This document shows positions 8,440 to 16,000 of a stretch of 46,523 bases of DNA, piece after piece (position 1 is the first letter of the stretch; each line of letters opens with the position of its first letter). The DNA lies in the IMG/VR virus record IMGVR_UViG_3300023178_000083, positions 1 through 46,523 of that record; one strand, given 5' to 3'. Source of the stretch: a virus. The position numbers and the translations under genes are program-made. The notes under the pieces are model-generated. The model was not told the DNA's origin. It did not search any database and saw only the letters and a list, made by a program, of their open reading frames with translations.

Positions 8440-8657
8440 TGAACAAACGACAATTAAGAAAAACACTGAGAAGAGTAATCAACGAAGCCATGAAATTAGG
8501 CTGGGGTTCTGGCAGCGTACAAGCTGACTATTCTGATCACCTCCTAGAAGGAACGATCATTGCCATGCAACAAGGACTTTCAGAAGCAGAAGCTCGCGCT
8601 TTGGGCCAAAGATCTATCGAAGCTGGCATCCAAGAATACAACCGGTTGAATCGATAA
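8439..8657 (+). CDS. Tagged small protein
   Basis: A 72-residue protein starting in a TAATG overlap with the preceding stop. Residues 1-16 are a shortened tag (MNKRQLRKTLRRVINE), ending in I-N-E before Ala17. The mature part would be about 56 residues (GWGSGSVQADYSDHLLEGT...), helical with many Ala and Glu. No family recognised. It belongs to the same transcript as the flanking tagged genes. Confidence 0.75.
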   Translation: MNKRQLRKTLRRVINEAMKLGWGSGSVQADYSDHLLEGTIIAMQQGLSEAEARALGQRSIEAGIQEYNRLNR

Positions 8658-8677
8658 GCAGCTAGTGGAGCATGCAG

Positions 8678-9145
8678 ATGAATTTATCAGGAAATCAACT
8701 CCGGAAAATTATTCAAAAAGTCATTTTAGAACATGAACATTACGAGAACGAATATGGTGACATTCATCCAGATTGGATGGAGATGTACGAATGGTATCAA
8801 TGGGCCATTATTAATGTTTTAGAATACTGGGAGGGATGGAATGGCTTGGATTACAAGTTCATAGAGGGCCAAGTTAAGGAGGCTTTTCCTCGAGATGACA
8901 TCTCACAAGATGTAGCCTTCGAAAAGAAGCATGATCACGATCTGTTCGACAGAGCTCTGTTTGAGTTGGTTGGTTCAGAAACCATTGATTCTTTCTATGG
9001 AGACTGGCACCCAAAGAACGATCTAGATCATGATCATTCGAAACCTGATTGGATGACCCCAAAAGAAACACGAGAGCTATATGCTCTTCCGAAAGGGCAC
9101 AAATACCAAGATGATTTTGTTCCTTACGTTAGACGAAAAAAATAG
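8678..9145 (+). CDS. Tagged small protein, aromatic and acidic
   Basis: A 155-residue protein. I place the start at the second ATG (8678), because GTGGAG is seven bases from it and only about one from the ATG at 8672. Residues 1-18 (MNLSGNQLRKIIQKVILE) are a short tag with I-L-E at 16-18. The rest is rich in Trp, Tyr, His and Asp (HPDWMEMYEWYQW, WHPKNDLDHDHSKPDW) and ends in RRKK. No family recognised. Confidence 0.75.
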   Translation: MNLSGNQLRKIIQKVILEHEHYENEYGDIHPDWMEMYEWYQWAIINVLEYWEGWNGLDYKFIEGQVKEAFPRDDISQDVAFEKKHDHDLFDRALFELVGSETIDSFYGDWHPKNDLDHDHSKPDWMTPKETRELYALPKGHKYQDDFVPYVRRKK

Positions 9146-9157
9146 ACGGAAATAGAC

Positions 9158-10054
9158 ATGGCAGTAGACAAAGACTTCTATAACGAGGCAAGCGCAGCGA
9201 AATTAGGATGGGAACCGTCATGGTTCTTGCCCGGCCATACTATGTTCGATCGAAAGCTGCAGAATGCGATCCGAGCATTCCAACGAGAATACAGGTTATC
9301 TGCAGATGGCATGTGTGGTCCTACAACTTATCGTAGACTAGTCGCGAAGATGGAAGCCGAGCATCCTTTCGTAGGACCCGAATGGAACCCGAATGATTCA
9401 GATGTGCTTTGGTATAAAGACCAACCCATTCGTATCGATTGGCCCGCTGACAAAGTACACACATTTAAGGATGCGGGTTTCCCGTATGCTATATCGAAAG
9501 GCTTGACTCCGTACTCTAAGAAACGAACCATACGTTCTTTTGTTAATCATTGGGATGTATGTTTGAATAGCACATCATGTGCGAAGGTTCTAAAACAACG
9601 CAATGTGTCCGTACACTTCTGTATCGACAATGATGGAACAATCATTCAACTTCACGACATCAACGATGCTTGTTGGCATGCTGGGAATCGCAATGTGAAT
9701 CATTCGTCTGTAGGTGTAGAGATAAGTAATGCATACTATCCGAAATATCAATCTTGGTACAAAAGGAATGTAGGCAAGGAACGACCAATGATGGAAGGTG
9801 CATTGGCACAAAACAAAGAGCTTGATCCTTTCACTTGGTTCTATCCCGAACAAATCAATGCTCTTAAAGCATTGTGGAAAGCAATCCACGAAGGTTGTGG
9901 TGTTCCTCTCGAGGCACCAGCCGAACAATGGGCTTACGATAAAATCGCCGCTTCAGGTAAGTTTAAAGGGTTTATGAATCATTTTCATTGCTCTAAGAAA
10001 AAGATCGATTGTGGCGGCCTAAATATACAAAAACTATTAGGAGAAATAAAATGA
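9158..10054 (+). CDS. Endolysin: N-acetylmuramoyl-L-alanine amidase
   Basis: Cell-wall hydrolase for lysis. Residues 1-65 form a peptidoglycan-binding domain (NAIRAFQREYRLSADGMCGPTTYRRL, split here by its conserved pattern AFQ...DG..GP.T). An Amidase_2 (T7 lysozyme/PGRP) zinc domain follows: His131 in VNHWD, His174 in ACWHAGN, VGVEISN, and the C-terminal HCSKKKIDCGG supplying the third ligand. There is no signal peptide, so export would need a holin; a candidate is at 30346. The ribosome binding site is weak. The 298-residue length suits this two-domain architecture. Confidence 0.85.
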   Translation: MAVDKDFYNEASAAKLGWEPSWFLPGHTMFDRKLQNAIRAFQREYRLSADGMCGPTTYRRLVAKMEAEHPFVGPEWNPNDSDVLWYKDQPIRIDWPADKVHTFKDAGFPYAISKGLTPYSKKRTIRSFVNHWDVCLNSTSCAKVLKQRNVSVHFCIDNDGTIIQLHDINDACWHAGNRNVNHSSVGVEISNAYYPKYQSWYKRNVGKERPMMEGALAQNKELDPFTWFYPEQINALKALWKAIHEGCGVPLEAPAEQWAYDKIAASGKFKGFMNHFHCSKKKIDCGGLNIQKLLGEIK

Positions 10055-10527
10055 GTAATTTACTAAAAGAATGGAATCATCTAGCTTTTGGAAAGAAGAA
10101 TACTAGTATCAACGAAAGACGCAAAGCAAAACCATACACTGGTCCGGATCTTATCGAAACATTGAAGGAAGTAGATCCTCAACTTAAGAAGTATCATTGG
10201 CATATCACTTTGGAAAACTTTGATGCGAGAAGTATCTTGATGTCGATGGAGAACCCTTATGCGCAACATACAGACGATCCCTCGGTTGGTTTAGTCACAT
10301 CAGGTCGTGATGAGGGTGAGCAAAGTATCTCAGTCACTGTTCCCGGAACTGTCGAAGCCGGACTTGGAATGAAGAATGTCCAAACTGGAAGAAATATTGG
10401 TCTTACAGTTGGCGGATACTTCGAGGAGAACCCTGACCAAGGATTCTTATTTCTAGAACGAATGAAAGAAGAACTTCCTGATGTGTATTCTGCTTTATCA
10501 GCTACTGTAATGCAAAGGATGAAATAA
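10051..10527 (+). CDS. Unknown 158-residue protein
   Basis: The start is set by AGGAGAAATAAA before the ATG at 10051, although the frame is open from 10009. It overlaps the endolysin stop by four bases. The N-terminus (LLKEWNHLAFGKK) faintly recalls the RW..LAG C-terminal motif of the 26-36 kb proteins. The centre (SISVTVPGTVEAGLGMKNVQTGRNIGL) looks beta-rich. No family recognised. Confidence 0.7.
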   Translation: MSNLLKEWNHLAFGKKNTSINERRKAKPYTGPDLIETLKEVDPQLKKYHWHITLENFDARSILMSMENPYAQHTDDPSVGLVTSGRDEGEQSISVTVPGTVEAGLGMKNVQTGRNIGLTVGGYFEENPDQGFLFLERMKEELPDVYSALSATVMQRMK

Positions 10528-10534
10528 ATAAGTT

Positions 10535-10906
10535 ATGGATAGAAGAAAATTAAGAAGGCTTTTACGAGAAGCCCTTGACCAAGTACCGGCATTTGACAAA
10601 TTGCCAGAAAGTGCATTACAAGGTGATACGTTTATTCCTGCCGGCACCCTTAAAGAAATCTTGGATGTAGATGGATTCGCTGAATTCAAAGAAGAACTAG
10701 CAATGATGTGTGAAATGTTGGAAAACGGAGATCAAGTGTATCACGTGATGGAACCTGCAGAACATCAGTTCATCCGAAACTCCATGTTGGAAATAGCCCA
10801 AGATGGCGATATGGATTTCGACAACTGGTTGACAAAGTCTGCATTTGAAAGAGTATTCATTGGTGATGAGCCGAATCCATCGATGATTCGTTGGACTATG
10901 CCCTAA
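10535..10906 (+). CDS. Tagged small protein
   Basis: A 123-residue acidic protein whose first 12 residues (MDRRKLRRLLRE) are a very short basic tag ending in L-R-E before Ala13. The body (DGFAEFKEELAMMCEMLENGDQVYHV...) is helical and carries no recognised family. The ribosome binding site is weak. Confidence 0.65.
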   Translation: MDRRKLRRLLREALDQVPAFDKLPESALQGDTFIPAGTLKEILDVDGFAEFKEELAMMCEMLENGDQVYHVMEPAEHQFIRNSMLEIAQDGDMDFDNWLTKSAFERVFIGDEPNPSMIRWTMP

Positions 10907-10925
10907 TCAAATTAGATGATCTATG

Positions 10926-10931
10926 TATAAT
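10926..10931 (+). promoter_or_regulatory. Possible -10 box before the adenine methylase
   Basis: TATAAT at 10926-10931 in the 47-base gap, with only a poor -35 (CTAATC). AGTAGGAGA precedes the next ATG. Confidence 0.3.
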
Positions 10932-10953
10932 GTCTCTATAGTAGGAGACTTAT

Positions 10954-11940
10954 ATGATTATCGATGTACCCGTATCTCTAGATACAAAGAAAATGGAAAC
11001 ACCCAAGAAGCCACCGTTTAAATACGCAGGCTCGAAAGCCCGAATGCTCAAGAAATATGAGTTATCGGGCTTCTTAGTGCAAGAACCAAAGATGTTTGTC
11101 GACATGTTCGCAGGTTCCACACAGGTGGCATACTGGATCAGACAACTATATCCAGAGCTTCCCATTGTGATTAACGATTTAAACGATGAATTAAATCAGT
11201 TATATCACGTGATGATGAATCACACAGCCGAGTATCAGAAGTGGGGACGTAAGTTCTTACAACCATACCTTGCAATCACGCCTCCACCGAAACCTCAGAT
11301 CTCTCCGGAGCGCAAAGAATACTATTATGAACTGCGACAGAAGTATTGGGATCGTGACTTTTCGAATGAAGTGGAAGAAAGCGCATTGTTGATGTTTATG
11401 ATGCGAATTAATTTTAATGGGTTCTGGGGTCAATCAAAAAAGTATCCCGGCAGATACGGAACATCCGCGGGAAACATGTGGTGGAAGAAGTCGTGGTTCG
11501 AAAAGCTCGAAGTGGAAGAGCTTGATTTCATTGAGTTCTTAAAATCATGCGTAATTACGAAAGAATCGTATGAAGACACAGCAAAATGGGTTGACAAAGG
11601 AGTTTGGATGTACGCAGATCCACCGTATAGGCTTTCACATGAAAATTATCGTGCTGCAGGCGAATTTGACGACACTTGTCAAGAACAACTGTGCGATTTC
11701 ATGAAAGATGTCCACAGACTCGGTGGATACGCGGCGCTTTCGAATAGAGAACACCATGAAGGCGAACAAATCAAGTGGGTCTTCACTCCTCGAGGAAGGT
11801 CACATTCGCAAGGTGGATGGTTTGGCGACAAGTTTAACGACGATTGGACAATGCACATGTACATGGGCCACAAATATACGTCTGGTCGTAAAGACAAAGA
11901 AGGTTGCCTTGCTACCGAAATACTTATTAAAAATTACTAG
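10954..11940 (+). CDS. dam: DNA adenine-N6 methyltransferase (Dam/D12 class)
   Basis: Methylates adenine-N6 in DNA using S-adenosylmethionine. The 328-residue chain has the D12-class order: PPFKYAGSKARM at the N-terminus, the SAM-binding motif FVDMFAGSTQVAYW, INDLNDELN, and the catalytic motif YADPPYRLS (DPPY). The target sequence cannot be read from the protein, so GATC is only a possibility. It could protect phage DNA from host restriction. The gene has its own -10 box and is followed by a small gene and thyX. Confidence 0.85.
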   Translation: MIIDVPVSLDTKKMETPKKPPFKYAGSKARMLKKYELSGFLVQEPKMFVDMFAGSTQVAYWIRQLYPELPIVINDLNDELNQLYHVMMNHTAEYQKWGRKFLQPYLAITPPPKPQISPERKEYYYELRQKYWDRDFSNEVEESALLMFMMRINFNGFWGQSKKYPGRYGTSAGNMWWKKSWFEKLEVEELDFIEFLKSCVITKESYEDTAKWVDKGVWMYADPPYRLSHENYRAAGEFDDTCQEQLCDFMKDVHRLGGYAALSNREHHEGEQIKWVFTPRGRSHSQGGWFGDKFNDDWTMHMYMGHKYTSGRKDKEGCLATEILIKNY

Positions 11941-11955
11941 GCCATTGAGTATAAT
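11927..11955 (+). promoter_or_regulatory. Promoter at the end of the adenine methylase gene
   Basis: TTAAAA (11927-11932), 17 bp, TATAAT (11950-11955) followed by GCTAG. The -35 lies inside the methylase coding region. AAAGGAGA precedes the next ATG. Confidence 0.5.
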
Positions 11956-11972
11956 GCTAGAAAGGAGACAAT

Positions 11973-12104
11973 ATGAAAAGGTTTAGGTATTCATTCCATA
12001 ACATCGTTGGTCACCCAATGATGGAAGTATTCAATCTTCTTGGTATGAAAAGAACGGCCAAGAAGATTCATGATATAACGCTACCAAGAAAGGTGAAGGA
12101 GTGA
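11973..12104 (+). CDS. Small basic protein upstream of thyX
   Basis: 43 residues, beginning at an ATG with AAAGGAGA upstream and ending in TGA at 12102-12104. Residues (FHNIVGHPMMEVFNLLGMKR, then TAKKIHDITLP) resemble a small conserved protein I associate with phage nucleotide-metabolism genes, where HP, G and a final H-D-T-LP pattern recur. The function is unknown. It ends three bases before the ATG of thyX. Confidence 0.6.
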   Translation: MKRFRYSFHNIVGHPMMEVFNLLGMKRTAKKIHDITLPRKVKE

Positions 12105-12106
12105 GC

Positions 12107-12808
12107 ATGCAACCAATCTATCTATACGGCGATGACGTAGGCAAAGTAGAATACGTAGAACACATGGGCTCAGATCTTTCGATCGTTAATAGTGCGCGTG
12201 TGTCGTTTGGAAAACATAAAGAAGAGCTTGATGCAAAAGACAAAAAGCTTATCAAGTATTTAATCAAGCACAGACACACTTCTACGTTAGAGCATTGTCT
12301 AGTAACATTTCGTTTCAAGGTTCCCTTATTCATTCGTTCACAACATCATCGCCATCGTACTTGGAGCTACAATGAAATCTCAAGAAGATATACCGAAGAA
12401 AACTTACAGTTCTACGAACCCAAAACATTTCGTACCCAGCATAAGTCTAACCGACAAGCTTCTAATGTCGATGAACTCGATCCAATCATGGGTTACTTCG
12501 AAGATGGCGGACCCAATTATGCTAGCGCTGTGGTTAGAACTCATCATCGTCAGTCTGTTAGTTTATACAACGATCTAATGAGTAAAGGCGTATGCCGCGA
12601 ACAAGCAAGAGGTGTGCTTCCACAAAATCTGTACACCGAATATTACGGGACAGTAAACCTCAATAATTTAATTAAATTTATAGAGCTCAGAACACACGAT
12701 GGTGCGCAGTGGGAGATTCAACAAGTTGCGCGTGGGTGTCTCTCAATCGTAGAAGAGTTATGGCCAGTTGCGATCGCCTCGTATCGAGAAATACGAGGTT
12801 TATCTTAA
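12107..12808 (+). CDS. thyX: Flavin-dependent thymidylate synthase ThyX
   Basis: Makes dTMP from dUMP using FAD, NADPH and methylenetetrahydrofolate. The ThyX signature RHRxxSxNExSxRY is present as RHRTWSYNEISRRY, followed by the YTEENLQFY block, and the C-terminal ELRTHDGAQWEIQQVA fits the family. 233 residues from ATG 12107, chosen over GTG 12101 because AAGGAG lies five bases upstream of the ATG and overlaps the GTG. A second, ThyA-family gene lies at 21989, so that enzyme may serve another nucleotide. Confidence 0.92.
   Translation: MQPIYLYGDDVGKVEYVEHMGSDLSIVNSARVSFGKHKEELDAKDKKLIKYLIKHRHTSTLEHCLVTFRFKVPLFIRSQHHRHRTWSYNEISRRYTEENLQFYEPKTFRTQHKSNRQASNVDELDPIMGYFEDGGPNYASAVVRTHHRQSVSLYNDLMSKGVCREQARGVLPQNLYTEYYGTVNLNNLIKFIELRTHDGAQWEIQQVARGCLSIVEELWPVAIASYREIRGLS
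12777..12806 (+). terminator. Terminator-like hairpin at the 3' end of thyX
   Basis: CCTCGTAT (12777-12784) pairs perfectly with ATACGAGG (12791-12798), followed by TTTATCTT. It lies within the last codons of thyX. Confidence 0.5.
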
Positions 12809-12886
12809 AGTTTCCCATACTTATTTGTTGAGTTTATGTTAATTTAGAGTGGGTTCCAAAAGTGCGCATATTTACGGAGACCTACG

Positions 12887-13213
12887 ATGACCGGTGATAA
12901 TAATGGTTGGGGCGAATACTCTCGTCTCGTATTGAAAGAATTAGAAACGCTTGCCAAAGGCATAGAAGGACTTAAAGTCCAGATTGGCGATCTCAAATCG
13001 GAGATAGCTGAATTAAAAGCAAAAGAAGATAAAGTAAAAGAACTTTCAGCTTGGAAAGAAAGGATCGACGAAGTCGCATCACCTACGCAGCTCAAAGAGA
13101 TGCAAGATATGGTGAAAGCACATGAGCTTTTCAAGACGAAGGCGATCACGATGTTTGCGGTGGTGCAAATTATGATGGCTGGATTAATGGGAATTCTTAA
13201 GTTCTTTATGTAA
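12887..13213 (+). CDS. Coiled-coil protein with C-terminal membrane segment
   Basis: 108 residues. A long heptad-rich helix (VLKELETLAKGIEGL, QIGDLKSEIAELKAK) is followed by a single hydrophobic segment at the C-terminus (ITMFAVVQIMMAGLMGILKFFM). This layout recalls XhlA-type lysis accessory proteins and tail-anchored phage proteins, but I cannot assign it. GGAGACCTACG precedes the ATG. Confidence 0.65.
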   Translation: MTGDNNGWGEYSRLVLKELETLAKGIEGLKVQIGDLKSEIAELKAKEDKVKELSAWKERIDEVASPTQLKEMQDMVKAHELFKTKAITMFAVVQIMMAGLMGILKFFM

Positions 13214-13267
13214 TGAACAACATAATTAGAATTGTGAGAATTGCAGGTGACACCATACTTAATTATC

Positions 13268-13284
13268 GTCCTATGCGATAGGAC
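13268..13284. repeat. Short inverted repeat
   Basis: GTCCTAT / ATAGGAC with a GCG loop, in the 182-base gap between the coiled-coil gene and the Fpg gene. No T run follows directly, so its role as a terminator is doubtful. Apart from this and the promoter at 13331 I see nothing in the gap. Confidence 0.4.
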
Positions 13285-13330
13285 AACGAACCTCATCTGG
13301 CAGTTAGCAATCTCCTCCTTCTTTTATGTT

Positions 13331-13359
13331 TTGTAAAGTTTTCAGCTTCTGTATATAAT
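13331..13359 (+). promoter_or_regulatory. Sigma70-like promoter for the Fpg gene
   Basis: TTGTAA (13331-13336), 17 bp, TATAAT (13354-13359); CGGAGG follows before the TTG start. Confidence 0.7.
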
Positions 13360-13395
13360 TGTACTATACACACAAAACAATATACGGAGGTAATT

Positions 13396-14202
13396 TTGCC
13401 TGAAGGTCCTGAAGTAAAACGCACAGCAGAAGGTCTTGCTCGTGCAATGACAAACAAAACAATCACTAACATAGAGATCCTATCTGGACGATACACAAAA
13501 GAAGCTCCAGGTGGCATCGATGATTTCAAGGCATCACTGCCTATCAGAGTCGTAGGAGCTGGCTGTCACGGAAAGTTTATCTTTGCGCTATGTTCGGAAG
13601 AATCTTACATCTGGTCGACGCTTGGCATGACAGGTTATTGGAATACAGATGGTGGCAAGTACGCTCGCATACGATTTGATTTCAGTGATGGAACTTACAT
13701 TCATTTCAATGACATGCGAAACTTTGGTACGCTGAAGTTTGTGAAAGGCAAACACGAGATGCTGAAGAAATTAAAGACCCTTGGTCCAGATATGCTCGCA
13801 CAAGACGTGCCAACACATGTGTTCAAAGAAGCTTTGATGAAAAAGCCCGAATGGTCTATCGCAAAAGCACTGATGAAACAATCTCTCGTCTGTGGCGTAG
13901 GCAACTATATCAAAGCTGATTCATTGTGGCTTGCGAAGATCTCGCCAAAAAGAAAAGTGAAAGATATCACAGATGTAGAGTTCGCCGATCTTAACGAAGC
14001 AATTAAACGAGTGATGCGTACGTCATACGAATCAGGTGGTGCCACAATTGCATCGTATCAGTCGTTCGATGACCAACCCGGATCATACACACAGAAGATG
14101 GTTGTGTACGGACAGAAACAAGATCCCGAAGGCAATCCCGTGATCAAAGAAAAGACTGATGATGGTAGATCCACGCATTGGGTGCCTGAGGTACAAAAGT
14201 GA
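13396..14202 (+). CDS. mutM: Formamidopyrimidine-DNA glycosylase (Fpg/MutM/Nei family)
   Basis: Removes oxidised bases such as 8-oxoguanine and nicks the abasic site. The start is TTG at 13396, giving the invariant MPEGPEV N-terminus (catalytic Pro and Glu), with CGGAGGTAATT upstream. Other blocks are GCHGKFIF (DNA-binding Lys), LGMTGYW, FNDMRNFGTL, and CGVGNYIKADSLW with its helix-two-turn-helix. At the C-terminus, where most relatives have a Cys4 zinc finger (YGR...C..C...GRSTxxCPxCQ), this one reads VYGQKQDPEGNP...GRSTHWVPEVQK: the finger's Arg loop is kept but all four Cys are lost, so it is a zincless-finger type. 268 residues. Confidence 0.9.
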   Translation: MPEGPEVKRTAEGLARAMTNKTITNIEILSGRYTKEAPGGIDDFKASLPIRVVGAGCHGKFIFALCSEESYIWSTLGMTGYWNTDGGKYARIRFDFSDGTYIHFNDMRNFGTLKFVKGKHEMLKKLKTLGPDMLAQDVPTHVFKEALMKKPEWSIAKALMKQSLVCGVGNYIKADSLWLAKISPKRKVKDITDVEFADLNEAIKRVMRTSYESGGATIASYQSFDDQPGSYTQKMVVYGQKQDPEGNPVIKEKTDDGRSTHWVPEVQK

Positions 14203-14354
14203 GAATAGGGTCTCGAGTGAAACATGTTCGATTGGGTGAAGGTACTATCGTAGCCTTTTGCAAGTACGATGGGGTTCTTGTGGACTATACCAACGACAAA
14301 GGCGTGTTGGTTCGTGTTTCACATCGAGACACTCTAGAGGTGATTGATGAATAA
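14199..14354 (+). CDS. Small Tudor/KOW-like domain protein
   Basis: 51 residues starting at GTG 14199, which overlaps the mutM stop, with CTGAGGTAC upstream. The sequence GSRVKHVRLGEGTIVAF...VLVDYTNDKGVLVRV has the G-x-x-V-x-H-x-x-x-G-x-G-x-I-V pattern of the small Tudor-like fold at the C-terminus of UvrD/PcrA helicases, which contacts RNA polymerase. A role in binding polymerase is speculative. Confidence 0.6.
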   Translation: MRIGSRVKHVRLGEGTIVAFCKYDGVLVDYTNDKGVLVRVSHRDTLEVIDE

Positions 14355-14604
14355 GAAACAAAGGGAAGAAATGAAAAAGAAGATCGTGTCTGTCGAGGAA
14401 ACAGTAAAGGTTCTAAAATTACAAGAAACAAATCTGTTGGAGGCCATCAGGCTTCATCCAGAAGACCATCCAGAAATCCAACGATGGGTGCACGAGGTAT
14501 TTATCGGAGCCGACTATATCGTTAGATTGGAAAACTCTATCAACATAATGAAAGAAGCATTGAAGACTAGGAGGAAACGTGGCGGAAAAGAAGAAGACGA
14601 ATAA
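14347..14604 (+). CDS. Small helical protein, unknown
   Basis: 85 residues from ATG 14347, which overlaps the previous stop by eight bases and has AGAGGTG upstream. Highly charged and largely coiled-coil (KKQREEMKKKIVSVEETVKVLKL split across the heptads); ends in RRKRGGKEEDE. No family recognised. Its 3' end overlaps clpS by 26 bases. Confidence 0.65.
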   Translation: MNKKQREEMKKKIVSVEETVKVLKLQETNLLEAIRLHPEDHPEIQRWVHEVFIGADYIVRLENSINIMKEALKTRRKRGGKEEDE

Positions 14605-14920
14605 AGATGGCGGTTCTGGCGTAGATCTCTTAGATAAAGAGAAAGCAAAGAACAAAGTGAAACCGCCGAAAAAATACAAAGTTGTCTACCATAACGACGA
14701 CTACACGCCTATGGACTTGGTAGTATTTTCGCTGATGCATTTCTTTCGTAGAGATGCGCAAGCTGCATATCAAATCATGATACATGTCCATGAAAAAGGC
14801 AAAGGCATCGCGCAAGGCGGGTTATCCAAAGAGATAGCCGAAACAAAATGCAATCGTGTGGTACAATTCTTTAGAGAAAATGGGTATCCATTGCTCGCAA
14901 CATTCGAACCGGAGGAATAA
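14579..14920 (+). CDS. clpS: ClpS-like adaptor
   Basis: Adaptor that delivers proteins with destabilising N-terminal residues to ClpAP. GTG start at 14579 after TAGGAGGAAAC. A charged leader is followed by the ClpS core: YKVVYHNDDYTPMDLVVFSLMHFF (the NDDYTPM signature), then the A-xxIM-xVHxKGKGIA stretch and the C-terminal ETKCNRVVQFFRENGYPL region. The 113-residue size is normal. With the ClpP-like protein at 6886 it suggests the phage steers host N-degron proteolysis; ClpA itself is not seen here. Confidence 0.88.
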   Translation: MAEKKKTNKDGGSGVDLLDKEKAKNKVKPPKKYKVVYHNDDYTPMDLVVFSLMHFFRRDAQAAYQIMIHVHEKGKGIAQGGLSKEIAETKCNRVVQFFRENGYPLLATFEPEE

Positions 14921-15202
14921 ATGAGCGACAAAACATTCAAATTCGATGACTCAGTCATCTCAACAATCGCAAAGACTTTGCAACTTGCACTTCTTACAGG
15001 AACTGACGTAGTCGACAATCTAAGACAAATCGAAGTTACAGAAACTACAGAAGGATTACTAGGGATCACCCCTAATTACAATAGCCAGTTCGAACATTGG
15101 GTGGCAAAGTTATTGGAAGAGTTAGAGGCGCACCAGTCGAGTGAAAACTTTACAGAAGAAGAGTTCGAAAAAGCCGAGGAGGTTAAAGGTCTCTTCGAAT
15201 AG
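14921..15202 (+). CDS. Small acidic protein, unknown
   Basis: 93 residues starting right after the clpS stop (CGGAGGAATAAATG). The sequence FKFDDSVISTIAKTLQLAL, LTGTDVVDNLRQIEV looks like a compact helical protein with an acidic tail. I do not recognise the family. Translational coupling to clpS is likely. Confidence 0.7.
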   Translation: MSDKTFKFDDSVISTIAKTLQLALLTGTDVVDNLRQIEVTETTEGLLGITPNYNSQFEHWVAKLLEELEAHQSSENFTEEEFEKAEEVKGLFE

Positions 15203-15211
15203 GAGATCTTA

Positions 15212-15931
15212 ATGCCACTTACGAAACGACAAAAGCGAAGACTTTTAGAAGTTTCAAAAATGATTGAATCTGTCATAATAGTCCATAAAGAGCTATCAGA
15301 AATTCAAACAGAGTATATATCAGAAATTGAAGAAGTCATTGACATGATCCGTCAAGAAAAATCCGCACCAAATAAAGGCGGACAATCTTCGACGGATCTT
15401 TCTTTATACGAAGAAAGCGCCCAATCAAATTCGAATAAAACTGAGAGTTCCACGAATGAACACCAATCTGAAACGAATTTTGAGCCTCCAGAAATTAACG
15501 ATGGACCCGAAGCTCCTGAATGGGCGAAGAGATTATGGAAGGGGATAGCGAAGAAATGTCATCCAGACCGATTGTCATTCCAAGAACTTACAGCAATCGA
15601 AATAGCTAGGCGGCAGACGTGGTTCTTGGAGGCCAGAAGCTTGTATGAGCTCCAGCAATGGAGCAGATTGTTACATATCGGCATCCAAGTTGACGAATAC
15701 GTTGATGAACTTCAAGCCAATAGTCAGTTAAAAATGATAAACGACGAATATAACATAATGTCTAGAAAAGTATCGGAGATACAAGATTCTTTAGCGTGGC
15801 AATGGGGAACAAATTGGGACAATCTAGAATTAAGAGTCAAAATACTTACTGCGTGTCTTACGAAACAGGGTATAAAACTGCCGCCTAAGATAGAGATGAT
15901 CAAAATTTTAGTTAATCTCGAGACAGAATAA
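15212..15931 (+). CDS. J-domain-like protein
   Basis: 239 residues. A basic leader (MPLTKRQKRRLLEVSK) loosely recalls the tag family. After a coiled coil and a Ser/Asn-rich linker comes a J-domain-like stretch: LWKGIAKKCHPDRLS with the H-P-D tripeptide at 117-119, then helix III-like ARRQTWFLEARSLYEL. Such domains stimulate DnaK-type Hsp70 ATPase, so it may recruit host DnaK. The C-terminal 80 residues are helical and unassigned. AGGAGATCTTA precedes the ATG. Confidence 0.65.
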   Translation: MPLTKRQKRRLLEVSKMIESVIIVHKELSEIQTEYISEIEEVIDMIRQEKSAPNKGGQSSTDLSLYEESAQSNSNKTESSTNEHQSETNFEPPEINDGPEAPEWAKRLWKGIAKKCHPDRLSFQELTAIEIARRQTWFLEARSLYELQQWSRLLHIGIQVDEYVDELQANSQLKMINDEYNIMSRKVSEIQDSLAWQWGTNWDNLELRVKILTACLTKQGIKLPPKIEMIKILVNLETE

Positions 15932-15938
15932 GCACATC

Positions 15939-15970
15939 TGTACAAATACTCCTGAAAATGAATTAAATTA
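15939..15970 (+). promoter_or_regulatory. TGTACAAA-class promoter/operator, copy 1
   Basis: GCACATC precedes TGTACAAA (15939-15946); 13 bases later comes GAATTAAATTA (15960-15970). The same parts and spacing occur at 36455, 43314, 46099 and, on the minus strand, 39082. Confidence 0.65.
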
Positions 15971-15996
15971 ATAGTGTAACACTATTAATCAGGAGT
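15948..15996 (+). promoter_or_regulatory. Inverted repeat that can mask the ribosome binding site
   Basis: Outer arms ACTCCTGA (15948-15955) and TCAGGAGT (15989-15996) pair perfectly; inner arms ATTAATAGTG (15967-15976) and CACTATTAAT (15980-15989) flank TAA. The right outer arm contains the AGGAG of the gene at 16001, so read-through mRNA could fold over it. Confidence 0.6.
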
Positions 15997-16000
15997 CAAA

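Noticed and set aside
13213-13281. A 22-codon frame overlapping the stop of the coiled-coil gene (TAATG).
   Set aside because: Very short, no ribosome binding site, and it ends inside the inverted repeat. Coding cannot be supported.
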